The position numbers and the translations under genes were made by a program. A model generated the notes under the pieces. That model saw nothing but the letters and a program-made list of their open reading frames with translations, did not search any database and was not told the origin of the DNA. From BTRG01 sp036986275 (GTDB lineage Bacteria > Pseudomonadota > Gammaproteobacteria > Acidiferrobacterales > SZUA-150): DNA of 26,879 bases. This document shows, in pieces, positions 8,221 to 15,492 of the stretch. The stretch lies in NCBI GenBank assembly GCA_036986275.1, contig BTRG01000034.1:1-26879 (forward strand). Direction: 5' to 3'. Every line of letters starts with the position of its first letter. Position 1 is the first letter of the stretch.

Positions 8221-8252
8221 AAGGCGCTGTCGGCGTAGGCAGCGCTTTTTTT
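8221..8252 (+). terminator. Rho-independent terminator after ctaE
   Basis: GCGCTG (8224-8229) pairs perfectly with CAGCGC (8240-8245) around a 10-base loop and is followed by seven T (8246-8252). The A-rich 5' side (8219-8222) gives some function on the opposite strand, where it could also end the convergent small gene at 8301-8504. Confidence 0.85.
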
Positions 8253-8300
8253 CGTTACGGTTTGTCAGTCATTGCATATGGCCTGGAATACTTAGAGAGA

Positions 8301-8504
8301 TTAGTATCTGGACGGCATGATCCCGAAGTAAAAACCAGCCATAAGAATCAGGAATAAGGTGACGGACAGGCCGACACGCAAGCTCAAGGCCTTGACCATA
8401 CGATCGCTATCTTTTCCCTGATCCTTGAACATAAACAGTAATCCGGAAAGCAGGCTACCGATAATCAGGAACAGAAAAATAATGATGATAGTTTTATACA
8501 GCAT
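8301..8504 (-). CDS. DUF2909-like twin-transmembrane small protein
   Basis: The 67-residue product has two hydrophobic helices (about residues 4-27 and 45-63) joined by a short charged loop (KDQGKDSDRMVKAL) and ends in PSRY. This is the pattern of the DUF2909/twin transmembrane proteins found in gammaproteobacterial oxidase clusters between coxC and SURF1. A GGAG lies six bases before the ATG. It is encoded opposite to its neighbours, convergent with ctaE and divergent from the SURF1 gene. Its molecular function is unknown; conserved position suggests a role in oxidase assembly or stability. Confidence 0.8.
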   Translation of the reverse strand: MLYKTIIIIFLFLIIGSLLSGLLFMFKDQGKDSDRMVKALSLRVGLSVTLFLILMAGFYFGIMPSRY

Positions 8505-8578
8505 GATGAACTCCGCATTACGATTGGATTGCAGGGATTATACTGATGTTGGCGATTTGACGATATGGTGCCGGCTTG

Positions 8579-9319
8579 ATGTTTACAGGTAAACGGTTTC
8601 GTCCAGCGCTCATCCCTACCGTTGCAACCATTATATTATTTCCTGTTCTGATTTCCCTGGGAATGTGGCAACTGGACCGTGCTGAAAATAAGAGAGAATT
8701 ACAGGCAGAATATGACCGGCGGGCAGCCGATGCCCCGGTACGGGTTGGCTCCAGGGTACAGCCCGTTGAGGAGTTGCGTTTTTACCGTGTTACTGCGCGC
8801 GGATACTACCGTACAGAACACCAGATTTTGATAGATAATCGTGTGCAGAATGGCAGGGTTGGGTATTTTGTTGTCACCCCATTGCAAATAGAAAACAGTG
8901 ATATGCGTGTGTTGGTCAATCGTGGCTGGATACCCTTGGGCCAGAATCGACAGACTCTGCCTGACATTCCTACGCCAAAGGGTGTACAGCATGTGGAAGG
9001 ATTGGCGGCGGTGCCAATGAAAGGCGGGTTCAGATTTGCCGAACCCCCCGCGGAAACCGGGTCCTGGAAGAGGGTGTGGCCACGACTGGACCTGAATGAA
9101 TTCAGGGCAAAAGTCGATTATCCGGTACAGCCGGTAGTGATCCTGATGGCTGCTTATAGCAAGGCCGGTGGTTTTGAGCGTGCATGGAGACGTTTGGATA
9201 CAGGCATCGCCGTGCATCATGGCTATGCCTTTCAGTGGTTTTTGCTGGCACTTGTGTTATTAGTTATCTTCTTTGTTGTCAATATGAAACCTGTTGATGG
9301 GCGCGAAAAAACCGAATGA
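8579..9319 (+). CDS. SURF1 family cytochrome oxidase biogenesis protein
   Basis: SURF1/Shy1 proteins help insert heme a into subunit I. The 246-residue protein has the expected topology: an N-terminal helix (about 10-28) followed by the signature LGMWQLDRAENKR, a long periplasmic domain with LVNRGWIPLG, and a C-terminal helix (about 216-236) preceded by HHGYAFQWF. All three motifs are hallmarks of the family. ATG 8579 is chosen over TTG 8576. The gene is followed at 4 bases by the thioredoxin-like gene and is co-oriented with ctaB, so the three form an assembly operon. Confidence 0.92.
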   Translation: MFTGKRFRPALIPTVATIILFPVLISLGMWQLDRAENKRELQAEYDRRAADAPVRVGSRVQPVEELRFYRVTARGYYRTEHQILIDNRVQNGRVGYFVVTPLQIENSDMRVLVNRGWIPLGQNRQTLPDIPTPKGVQHVEGLAAVPMKGGFRFAEPPAETGSWKRVWPRLDLNEFRAKVDYPVQPVVILMAAYSKAGGFERAWRRLDTGIAVHHGYAFQWFLLALVLLVIFFVVNMKPVDGREKTE

Positions 9320-9323
9320 GAGC

Positions 9324-9953
9324 ATGAGTAAACCCATGACCGAGCCGAATCCAGAAAAGATCAAGCGTAGTCGATGGCTGATACTGGCCATGCTGGCGGT
9401 GATTATTATTCCTTCGATAGGGGCTCTTATATTGTTTGTAGGAGGGTGGCGTCCTGATTCAACCAAGAATTACGGTGAGTTAGTCGTACCGGCACGGCCA
9501 TTGGTGAATATTCAACTGCAAACCCTGGAAAATAAACAGATTGATGAGACAGATCTTCAGAGAAAGTGGACCCTGATTTACTTTGCCACCAATTCCTGTG
9601 GCGAGGACTGTCAGAAGAACCTGTATAATTTGCGTCAAATTCATATCGCGCAAGGCAAAAATCAGCCCAGGATACGCCGCATGTTGATACTGGCTGATAA
9701 TAGCTTCAGGAATTCCGCGGTTAAAATCCGAATGGATTATCCTGATTTGACTATTGTCGGCGGTAGTAAGATGGCCGTGAGAAACTTTGTTGAGCAGTTC
9801 CGTTTGCCTGCAGGTAGTCCATTGGAAGACAAGGGCAGGGTTTACATCATTGATCCTTTGGGAAATCTAATGATGAGCTATCCAGCAGGGAGCGATCCCA
9901 CAGGTATACGCAAAGATCTGTCCAGGCTGTTGTATGTTTCGCATATCGGTTAA
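9324..9953 (+). CDS. Membrane-anchored thioredoxin-like protein with CxxxC (oxidase-cluster protein)
   Basis: The 209-residue product has a cytoplasmic lead of about 22 residues, one membrane helix (about residues 24-46) and a periplasmic domain of thioredoxin/SCO-like character. This domain contains TLIYFATNSCGEDC, with C92 and C96 in a CxxxC arrangement like the Cu-binding or redox cysteines of Sco proteins. A SCO-type distal His is not obvious, so it is not called Sco. Proteins of this type are common between SURF1 and heme A/O synthase genes in gammaproteobacteria. ATG 9324, four bases after the SURF1 stop, is preferred to the in-frame TTG at 9294 inside SURF1. A role in copper or thiol handling during CuA assembly is an inference. 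Confidence 0.75.
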   Translation: MSKPMTEPNPEKIKRSRWLILAMLAVIIIPSIGALILFVGGWRPDSTKNYGELVVPARPLVNIQLQTLENKQIDETDLQRKWTLIYFATNSCGEDCQKNLYNLRQIHIAQGKNQPRIRRMLILADNSFRNSAVKIRMDYPDLTIVGGSKMAVRNFVEQFRLPAGSPLEDKGRVYIIDPLGNLMMSYPAGSDPTGIRKDLSRLLYVSHIG

Positions 9954-9991
9954 TGCACCAGGTGGTACCAAACCATTTAAGGAAGCAAACA

Positions 9992-10945
9992 ATGAAGATT
10001 GAACACCCCATTGCCGGAGATTCATCCCCTGCTGAGACCAGGACCGGCACGACCATATTCAAAGAATTCCTGGAGTTGACCAAGCCCAAGGTCGTGGTCT
10101 TGATCGTCTTTACCGCGGTAGTGGGTATGTTTCTATCTACGCCGGGTGCAATACCCCTGGATATATTGATCTTCGCCACATTGGGGATAGGTCTGGCGGC
10201 GGGTTCGGCGGCCAGTATTAATCATGTGCTGGATCAAAGGGCCGATGCGGAAATGACCAGGACGCAGAACCGACCGCTGCCTCAAGGAAATCTGACAGGT
10301 CTTCAGGCGCTGGTATTTGCCGCTATTCTGGGCGCGGTCGCAATGGCCATACTCAATTACTGGGTCAATGCCCTGACAGCGGGTCTGACCTTTCTATCAT
10401 TAATAGGCTATTCCGTGGTCTACACGGTATTTTTAAAACGGGCGACACCGCAAAATATTGTTATTGGCGGCGCCGCCGGTGCCGTACCTCCTGTTCTGGG
10501 TTGGGCGGCTGTCACCGGCGAGGTGTCTGCCAATGCCCTGCTCTTGTTTCTGATTATTTTTGTCTGGACGCCACCACATTTCTGGGCGCTGGCGCTGTAC
10601 CGGGAAAAGGAGTATGCCAAGGTTAATATCCCCATGCTGCCCGTGACCCATGGCAGCGACTACACCCGCCTGCATATTCTGCTCTACACCCTGTTGCTGG
10701 TGGCCGTGTCAACCTTGCCCTATGCTACAAAAATGGCGGGGTTGATCTATCTGACCGGGGTCAGTCTGCTGAATTGCGGTTTTATTTACTATGCCTGGAA
10801 GTTGTACCGGGAATACAGCGACCGTATCGCCTGGAAAACGTTTACCTATTCTATTCAGTATTTGTCGCTGTTATTCGCATTATTGTTGATCGATCACTAC
10901 CGCGTCATTATCAGCGAGGCGCTGCAATCGGCCCTGTTTTCCTAA
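9992..10945 (+). CDS. ctaB: Protoheme IX farnesyltransferase (heme O synthase)
   Basis: CtaB/CyoE transfers a farnesyl group to the vinyl group of heme B, giving heme O, the precursor of heme A. The 317-residue protein is a UbiA-superfamily prenyltransferase with about nine helices. The first Asp motif is N77-x3-D81-x3-D85 (NHVLDQRAD), followed by MTRTQNRPLP, and the conserved YREKEYAKVNIPMLPV lies in the second cytoplasmic loop. ATG 9992 has a good AAGGAAG six to seven bases upstream and is preferred over ATG 9953, which overlaps the upstream stop. The gene follows the CxxxC protein. A heme A synthase (ctaA), usually adjacent, is not present in the window. Confidence 0.94.
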   Translation: MKIEHPIAGDSSPAETRTGTTIFKEFLELTKPKVVVLIVFTAVVGMFLSTPGAIPLDILIFATLGIGLAAGSAASINHVLDQRADAEMTRTQNRPLPQGNLTGLQALVFAAILGAVAMAILNYWVNALTAGLTFLSLIGYSVVYTVFLKRATPQNIVIGGAAGAVPPVLGWAAVTGEVSANALLLFLIIFVWTPPHFWALALYREKEYAKVNIPMLPVTHGSDYTRLHILLYTLLLVAVSTLPYATKMAGLIYLTGVSLLNCGFIYYAWKLYREYSDRIAWKTFTYSIQYLSLLFALLLIDHYRVIISEALQSALFS

Positions 10946-10994
10946 GCCCCGAAAACCAGCTTGTTTTGGCTTTGTACAATTTCCGGCCCGTATC

Positions 10995-11008
10995 TTGATG
11001 TTAATCAA
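10995..11008. promoter_or_regulatory. FNR/Anr-type operator upstream of moaB
   Basis: TTGAT (10995-10999), four bases, then ATCAA (11004-11008) is a perfect match to the FNR-family consensus TTGAT-N4-ATCAA. Its centre (11001.5) is exactly 41.5 bases before position 11043. A -10-like TATGAC occupies 11031-11036, that is -12 to -7 relative to 11043. This is the geometry of a class II FNR-activated promoter and predicts oxygen-limited induction of moaB-moeA-mobA. Confidence 0.7.
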
Positions 11009-11030
11009 TTAGAGATTGTGTGTAATGAGG

Positions 11031-11036
11031 TATGAC
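11031..11036 (+). promoter_or_regulatory. Probable -10 element of the FNR-dependent moaB promoter
   Basis: TATGAC matches four of six positions of the sigma-70 -10 consensus. No good -35 hexamer is present, as is usual where an activator at -41.5 replaces it. The predicted transcript would start near 11043 with a leader of about 69 bases before moaB. Confidence 0.5.
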
Positions 11037-11111
11037 TATGCATGGCATGCATTCCATGCAGCCCATGGTAGACTCATTGATTATGCCAAAGCATAAGAGG
11101 GGTATTCGTTG

Positions 11112-11636
11112 ATGAAGAAAAAAGATAGAGCATTTGTGGCCATGAATGTCGCGGTTCTGACCACATCAGACAGTCGCACCGATGAGACGGATACATCGGG
11201 TAAGGCCTTGGCGGATCATCTGATAGAAGCAGGCCATAAGCTATATGAGAGAATAATTTTACGTGATGATGTATATGAGTTACGTGCAACAGTATCACGA
11301 TGGATAGCTGATGAAAATGTGGATGTAGTACTGGTAACAGGGGGCACGGGTATGACCGGCCGTGATATCACACCTGAGGCATTGCAACCACTGTTCGATA
11401 AAAATATAGAAGGTTTTGGTGAATTGTTTCGCTGGATTTCCTATCAGGAAATCAAGACATCTACCATACAATCAAGGGCCATTGCAGGTGTTGCAAATGG
11501 TACATTGATTTTTTGTATGCCGGGTTCTACAGGTGCCTGTAATACCGCCTGGAACAGTATCCTTAAGGACCAGCTTGATATCCGCAATGGACCGTGTAAT
11601 TTTGCTGAGCAATTGCCACGGCTAAAAGAAAAATAA
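11112..11636 (+). CDS. moaB: Molybdenum cofactor biosynthesis protein B (MoaB/MogA family)
   Basis: MoaB/MogA-fold proteins adenylylate or bind molybdopterin ahead of metal insertion; MoaB's own role in bacteria is less certain than MogA's. The 174-residue protein carries the family MPT-binding motif VTGGTGMTGRD (residues 75-85) and ITPEAL, then FGELFR and the late PGSTGAC segment. ATG 11112 (a TTG lies 3 bases earlier) is preceded by GAGGGG. It heads moaB-moeA-mobA, preceded by an FNR-type site, which fits supply of cofactor to anaerobic molybdoenzymes such as nitrate reductase. MoaA, MoaC, MoaD and MoaE are not in the window. Confidence 0.92.
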   Translation: MKKKDRAFVAMNVAVLTTSDSRTDETDTSGKALADHLIEAGHKLYERIILRDDVYELRATVSRWIADENVDVVLVTGGTGMTGRDITPEALQPLFDKNIEGFGELFRWISYQEIKTSTIQSRAIAGVANGTLIFCMPGSTGACNTAWNSILKDQLDIRNGPCNFAEQLPRLKEK

Positions 11637-11666
11637 TCACTAAAGATAATTCTGTAAAAAACAATT

Positions 11667-12908
11667 ATGACTGATCCTTGTTTTGATAAATCACCGGGCT
11701 TGACAACCGTCGATGAGGCGGTGGATCTGTTGCTAAAACAAGCGCCGGTTGTACGTGAGTCAGAGGAGCTTTTGCTTACGGAGGCGCTGCACAGGGTGCT
11801 TGCTAAAGAAATAATTTCGACTGTAGATGTACCCCCAGCCGATAACAGTGCTATGGATGGTTATGCCGTCGCTCTCAGCGACATCAATACCGGAGGTGAA
11901 ACCTGTATACCGGTTTCGCAACGTATCGCGGCAGGGGATAGCGGTAGCAGGCTTCAGCCTGGTACAGCCGCAAGAATTTTTACCGGTGCGCCTGTACCGG
12001 AAGGCGCCGATGCCGTGGTCATGCAAGAGCAGTGTGAGATAAAGGGGGAGCATGTTTGTTTGGCAAAGCGCCCGAAAGACGGAGAAAATATACGCCGAGC
12101 AGCTGAAGATATTAATAAAGGTGATGCTATTCTTTATTCCGGCATTGAGCTAAGACCCCAGGACCTGGGGTTGGCGGCATCAGTAGGGTGCGCGCGGGTA
12201 TCGGTGCATAGAAAGATAAAGGTTGCCCTATTCTCTACCGGTGATGAATTAACCGAGCCGGGGACCCCTCTGGCTAGTGGTAAAATCTATAACTCCAATC
12301 GATATATATTAAATACCTGGCTCGCTGCCCTGGAATGTGATGTCCTGGATATGGGCATCATAAAAGATGACATGCAGGTGACACGCCGGGCTTTGAAAGA
12401 CGCTGCCGGGCAGGCCGATATCATCATTTCCAGTGGAGGTGTCTCGGTAGGCGAGGAAGACTACGTAAAGGCGGCGCTTGAGACACTGGGTGAACTGAGT
12501 CTTTGGCGAGTTGCCATGAAACCGGGAAAACCGCTGGCGATGGGGAAGATAGGGAATACGCCATTTCTGGGTTTACCGGGCAATCCCGTTTCGACATTTG
12601 TTACGTTTGCGCTTTTCGCCAGGCCTTTTATACGAACCATGCAGGGGATTAGAAATACTCGACCACGAGCATTGCCTGCTACAGCCATGTTTGATTGGCC
12701 CAAATCAGGTAAACGCAGGGAATACATTCGTGCTCGCAGGGTGCAGGGTGATGATAATCAACTACAGATAGAAATTTATCCCAGGCAAGGTTCTGGTGTA
12801 TTAACTTCCACGTGTTGGGCAGAGGGCCTGGTCGAGATCCGCGAGGGCACCACTGTGTCACAGGGTGATACGGTATTGTATACACCTTTTTCTGAATTGA
12901 TATCGTAA
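11667..12908 (+). CDS. moeA: Molybdopterin molybdotransferase (MoeA)
   Basis: MoeA inserts molybdate into adenylylated molybdopterin. The 413-residue protein has the domain order of the family. The N-terminal DVPPADNSAMDGYAV marks the active-site cleft, FTGAPVPEGADAVVMQE follows, the central MoaB-like domain includes STGDEL and SSGGVSVGEEDY, and GLPGNPVS (residues 302-309) ends the core before the beta-barrel domain IV. It begins 30 bases after moaB, with no strong ribosome-binding site, suggesting partial coupling. It is the second gene of the Moco operon. Confidence 0.96.
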   Translation: MTDPCFDKSPGLTTVDEAVDLLLKQAPVVRESEELLLTEALHRVLAKEIISTVDVPPADNSAMDGYAVALSDINTGGETCIPVSQRIAAGDSGSRLQPGTAARIFTGAPVPEGADAVVMQEQCEIKGEHVCLAKRPKDGENIRRAAEDINKGDAILYSGIELRPQDLGLAASVGCARVSVHRKIKVALFSTGDELTEPGTPLASGKIYNSNRYILNTWLAALECDVLDMGIIKDDMQVTRRALKDAAGQADIIISSGGVSVGEEDYVKAALETLGELSLWRVAMKPGKPLAMGKIGNTPFLGLPGNPVSTFVTFALFARPFIRTMQGIRNTRPRALPATAMFDWPKSGKRREYIRARRVQGDDNQLQIEIYPRQGSGVLTSTCWAEGLVEIREGTTVSQGDTVLYTPFSELIS

Positions 12909-12926
12909 AACGTTTCATTAATCGTG

Positions 12927-13514
12927 ATGGTCACAAAAAAAGACATTACCGCTATTATTCTGGCGGGCGGAAAGGGCAGGCGTCTGGGTGGAATAGATAA
13001 AGGTCTTCTGGAATTAAATCAACGGCCGCTGATAGAATATGTAATAGATAGCATAAGCCCGCAGGTTGCAGTACTTGCGATCAGTGCAAATCGTAATCAG
13101 GACAAATATTCAGGGTATGGTGTTGATGTTATTGCTGACCTGAAAAAAGATTACCAGGGCCCATTATCCGGCCTGGCCAGCGTTATGGGCTCAGTGAGGA
13201 CGTCCCATGTATTGGCTGTTCCTTGCGATATGCCCGGCTTACCCGCGGACCTGGTAGAGCGAATGACCGCGGCGTTAAATAATTCGGGCTGTAACATTGC
13301 CGTGGTCCATGACGGTAAACGCATACAGAATGTCCTGATGTTGATGGCGACGGAGTTGCATAAGGAAATCAATACATTTCTGGCATCGGGTGGCCGGGCT
13401 GTAAAAGACTGGTTGGCCATACATGACATTGCTGTAGCGGATTTCAATGGCAGCGAGGAGCAGTTCGGCAGTATCAACACGCAGGATGATGTGGATCGTT
13501 TTCAGTTCGGATAG
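12927..13514 (+). CDS. mobA: Molybdenum cofactor guanylyltransferase (MobA)
   Basis: MobA attaches GMP to Mo-molybdopterin to make the guanine dinucleotide cofactor used by DMSO-reductase-family enzymes, including respiratory nitrate reductase. The 195-residue protein opens with the nucleotidyltransferase signature ILAGGKGRRLGGIDKG (residues 11-26, K25). It also shows the metal-binding PCDMPGLP (D101) and a late NTQDD. ATG 12927 is chosen; GTG 12924 is the alternative. It is the last gene of the operon, followed by a bidirectional terminator shared with rpoH. Its presence implies bis-MGD enzymes elsewhere in the genome. Confidence 0.94.
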   Translation: MVTKKDITAIILAGGKGRRLGGIDKGLLELNQRPLIEYVIDSISPQVAVLAISANRNQDKYSGYGVDVIADLKKDYQGPLSGLASVMGSVRTSHVLAVPCDMPGLPADLVERMTAALNNSGCNIAVVHDGKRIQNVLMLMATELHKEINTFLASGGRAVKDWLAIHDIAVADFNGSEEQFGSINTQDDVDRFQFG

Positions 13515-13531
13515 GCACTTATAAGGCGCAT

Positions 13532-13560
13532 AAAAAAGGCCTCCACAAGAGGCCTTTTTT
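13532..13560. terminator. Bidirectional terminator between mobA and rpoH
   Basis: A perfect 12-base inverted repeat runs from six A plus GGCCTC (13532-13543), through the loop cacaa (13544-13548), to GAGGCC plus six T (13549-13560). The T-run is present on both strands, so it can end mobA transcription on the plus strand and rpoH transcription on the minus strand. Confidence 0.92.
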
Positions 13561-13580
13561 AGTTTAACCAGGTGGGTGAA

Positions 13581-14435
13581 TTATATTGTCAGTTCGCCCT
13601 TCATGGAGGCCAAGGCCTTCTTTTCAATCTGGCGTATGCGTTCTGCCGAGACACCGTATTCTGCGGCCAGATCATGCAGGGTCGGCTTGTCTTCGCTGAG
13701 CCAACGGCGTTGTACGATATCACGGCTGCGCTCGTCCAGTGTCGCTAGAGCGCCGCTGATCTGCTGGTCACGGTCCGATTCATGATGTGACTGGGATACC
13801 AGGGTTTCCGGGTTATAGCGCATGTCAGGCAGATAACCCGATGGTGACGCACGAAATTCGTGATCGTCATCGTGGTCCATGCCGTCAAAGGCAACATCGG
13901 AGCCACTGAGGCGAGATTCCATTTCCAGCACATTTTTCTCGCTGACGTCCAGTTTGCTGGCCAGATTGCTAACGTCTTCCTGGCTCATCCAACCCAGGGT
14001 CTTGCGAGATTTGCGCAGATTAAAAAACAGTTTTCGTTGCGCCTTGGTGGTGGCAACCTTGACGATACGCCAGTTGCGCAGAATGTAATCGTAGATTTCC
14101 GCCTTGATCCAGTGCACGGCAAAGGACACCAGGCGTACACCGCGCTCCGGATCAAAACCCTTGACGGCCTTCATCAGGCCAATATTGCCTTCCTGTATCA
14201 GATCGGCCAGTGGCAGGCCATAGCCGGTAAAACCACGGGCTATGCGTACGACGGAACGCAATTGCGACATGATCAATTGACGCGCAGCCTCTAAATCAGT
14301 TTCATCGCGAAAACGTCTGGCCAGTGCACGCTCATCCTCGGCACTGAGTATGGTCATGGCATTGACGGATTGGATGTACTGGGACAGGCCAGCCTCGGTA
14401 TTCAGATTTGCTGGTATTAAATATGACCTAGTCAT
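13581..14435 (-). CDS. rpoH: RNA polymerase sigma factor RpoH (sigma-32, heat shock)
   Basis: RpoH directs RNA polymerase to heat-shock promoters (chaperones, proteases). The 284-residue protein matches the family's length. It has region 2 (DLIQEGNIGLMKAVKGFDPERGVRLVSF, with the aromatic-rich SFAVHWIKAEI), the diagnostic RpoH box QRKLFFNLR (residues 133-141) that separates it from other sigma-70-like factors, and region 4 with the helix-turn-helix TLHDLAAEYGVSAERIRQIEKKAL. It lies downstream of ftsX on the same strand, as in E. coli, but has its own promoter. That promoter is covered by a CIRCE operator, and a nine-G run occupies the ribosome-binding position. Confidence 0.97.
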   Translation of the reverse strand: MTRSYLIPANLNTEAGLSQYIQSVNAMTILSAEDERALARRFRDETDLEAARQLIMSQLRSVVRIARGFTGYGLPLADLIQEGNIGLMKAVKGFDPERGVRLVSFAVHWIKAEIYDYILRNWRIVKVATTKAQRKLFFNLRKSRKTLGWMSQEDVSNLASKLDVSEKNVLEMESRLSGSDVAFDGMDHDDDHEFRASPSGYLPDMRYNPETLVSQSHHESDRDQQISGALATLDERSRDIVQRRWLSEDKPTLHDLAAEYGVSAERIRQIEKKALASMKGELTI

Positions 14436-14443
14436 GAATTCTA

Positions 14444-14452
14444 CCCCCCCCC
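14444..14452 (-). promoter_or_regulatory. Nine-G homopolymer at the ribosome-binding position of rpoH
   Basis: On the coding strand of rpoH nine consecutive G end 8 bases before the ATG (14435), where a Shine-Dalgarno sequence is expected; no other purine-rich element lies closer. A run of this length is prone to slippage, so RBS strength or spacing could vary between cells. Whether it does is not shown by the sequence. Confidence 0.55.
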
Positions 14453-14480
14453 TGTATTAGGGCGCTCTAATATAAGTCCA

Positions 14481-14510
14481 AGTTTAGCACTCAACACATA
14501 TGAGTGCCAA
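14481..14510 (-). promoter_or_regulatory. rpoH sigma-70-type promoter
   Basis: Read on the minus strand, TTGGCA (14510-14505, five of six matches to -35) and TAAACT (14486-14481, four of six matches to -10) are separated by 18 bases. The CIRCE palindrome overlaps both. A second, weaker pair, TTGGAC and TAATAC 16 bases apart, lies just downstream. Confidence 0.5.
14484..14510. promoter_or_regulatory. CIRCE operator (HrcA-binding type) over the rpoH promoter
   Basis: TTAGCACTC (14484-14492), nine bases, then GAGTGCCAA (14502-14510) matches the CIRCE consensus TTAGCACTC-N9-GAGTGCTAA at 17 of 18 positions with the exact spacer. On the minus strand it spans the -35 (TTGGCA) and most of the -10 (TAAACT) of the rpoH promoter, an ideal position for repression. 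HrcA normally represses groESL and dnaK operons; here it would also control sigma-32. Confidence 0.85.
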
Positions 14511-14577
14511 ATTTATAGAGAGTTCCATAGGGATAATGAAACAAAATATTACACATTATAGATCAATCACTTATTGC

Positions 14578-15492
14578 TTATCTGGGTTCAATTTCCCGTA
14601 AATGACGGCCGACGGCCAGTCTGGAGCCGGCCCAACCCAGGCTGGCGCCTGCCAGCAGCAGGATCAGGCTATTCTGAAGCCCCAGCCCAGAGACCCCGAA
14701 TTGGCTGGAATAAAGGTGGGCCAGCCGGCTAACCGGAGTCTGCAGCACCAGCAGGCTGCCGTGGATCAATAGCCAGGCCGTCAGCGCCCCAAAGAGTCCT
14801 TGCAGCATGCCGTTGTATAAAAATGGACGGCGAATGAAGGCATCGGTACCGCCGATGAGCTTGGTGATTTCGATCTCATCCCGCCGGTTCAGTATGGCCA
14901 GGCGCACCGTATTGCCCACGGTCAGCAATACGGCGAGACTCAGTATGACGGCTAGCAGAATGACCCCGCGTTGGGCCAGTAACAGGATTTGGTTCAGTCG
15001 CTTGACCCACTCCAGGTCCAGTTGCGCCAGATCGATTTCGCTATAGGCCTTGAGATGATTCATCAGTGTCTCCAGGCTGACTGCATCCGAGGCATCAGGG
15101 GCCGGGGTCAGTATCAGGACGGGTGGCAGGGGATTACGGTCCAGCGCGTCCAGGGCATCGCCAAAGCCGGATCGGGTCTTGAATTCCGCCAGCGCCTCAG
15201 CGGGTGTGATGAGCTGCACGGCTTTGATTTCAGGCAGGCGTTGCAATTTGTTTAGCAGACGTTTTGATTGGTCTGGTGAGGTCTCATGTTTTAGAAACAG
15301 GGAGACTCGTGCGCCGCCATCCCAGCCAGTGGCTACGCGCTGAATATTATCTATGACCAGATAGAGGCCACCGGGCAGGGCCAGTGTGATACCAATCACC
15401 AATATGGTCATGGCGGAAGCGACGGGTGTTCGCGCCAGTTGGCCCAGGACATAGAACAAGACCTGGGCATGACGAATAAAATAAGACTTCAT
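14578..15492 (-). CDS. ftsX: Cell division protein FtsX
   Basis: FtsX is the membrane partner of FtsE. In proteobacteria the complex regulates septal peptidoglycan hydrolysis through EnvC at the division site. The 304-residue protein has a short cytoplasmic N-terminus, a first helix at about 27-48 (MTILVIGITLALPGGLYLVI), a periplasmic loop of about 120 residues, and three more C-terminal helices. The conserved NTVRLAILNRRDEIEITKLIG cytoplasmic segment is present. The ATG overlaps the end of ftsE by four bases, so FtsE and FtsX are translationally coupled. rpoH follows after a promoter-bearing gap. Confidence 0.95.
   Translation of the reverse strand: MKSYFIRHAQVLFYVLGQLARTPVASAMTILVIGITLALPGGLYLVIDNIQRVATGWDGGARVSLFLKHETSPDQSKRLLNKLQRLPEIKAVQLITPAEALAEFKTRSGFGDALDALDRNPLPPVLILTPAPDASDAVSLETLMNHLKAYSEIDLAQLDLEWVKRLNQILLLAQRGVILLAVILSLAVLLTVGNTVRLAILNRRDEIEITKLIGGTDAFIRRPFLYNGMLQGLFGALTAWLLIHGSLLVLQTPVSRLAHLYSSQFGVSGLGLQNSLILLLAGASLGWAGSRLAVGRHLREIEPR

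Noticed and set aside
9324..9953. Calling the CxxxC protein Sco1
   Set aside because: The cysteine pair fits, but the conserved distal histidine of Sco proteins is not evident and the position matches the separate thioredoxin-like family found after SURF1.
11025..11096. A 23-codon frame upstream of moaB with His-rich content
   Set aside because: It starts before the transcription start predicted from the FNR site and overlaps a palindrome that forces repetitive His codons, so it is probably not translated.
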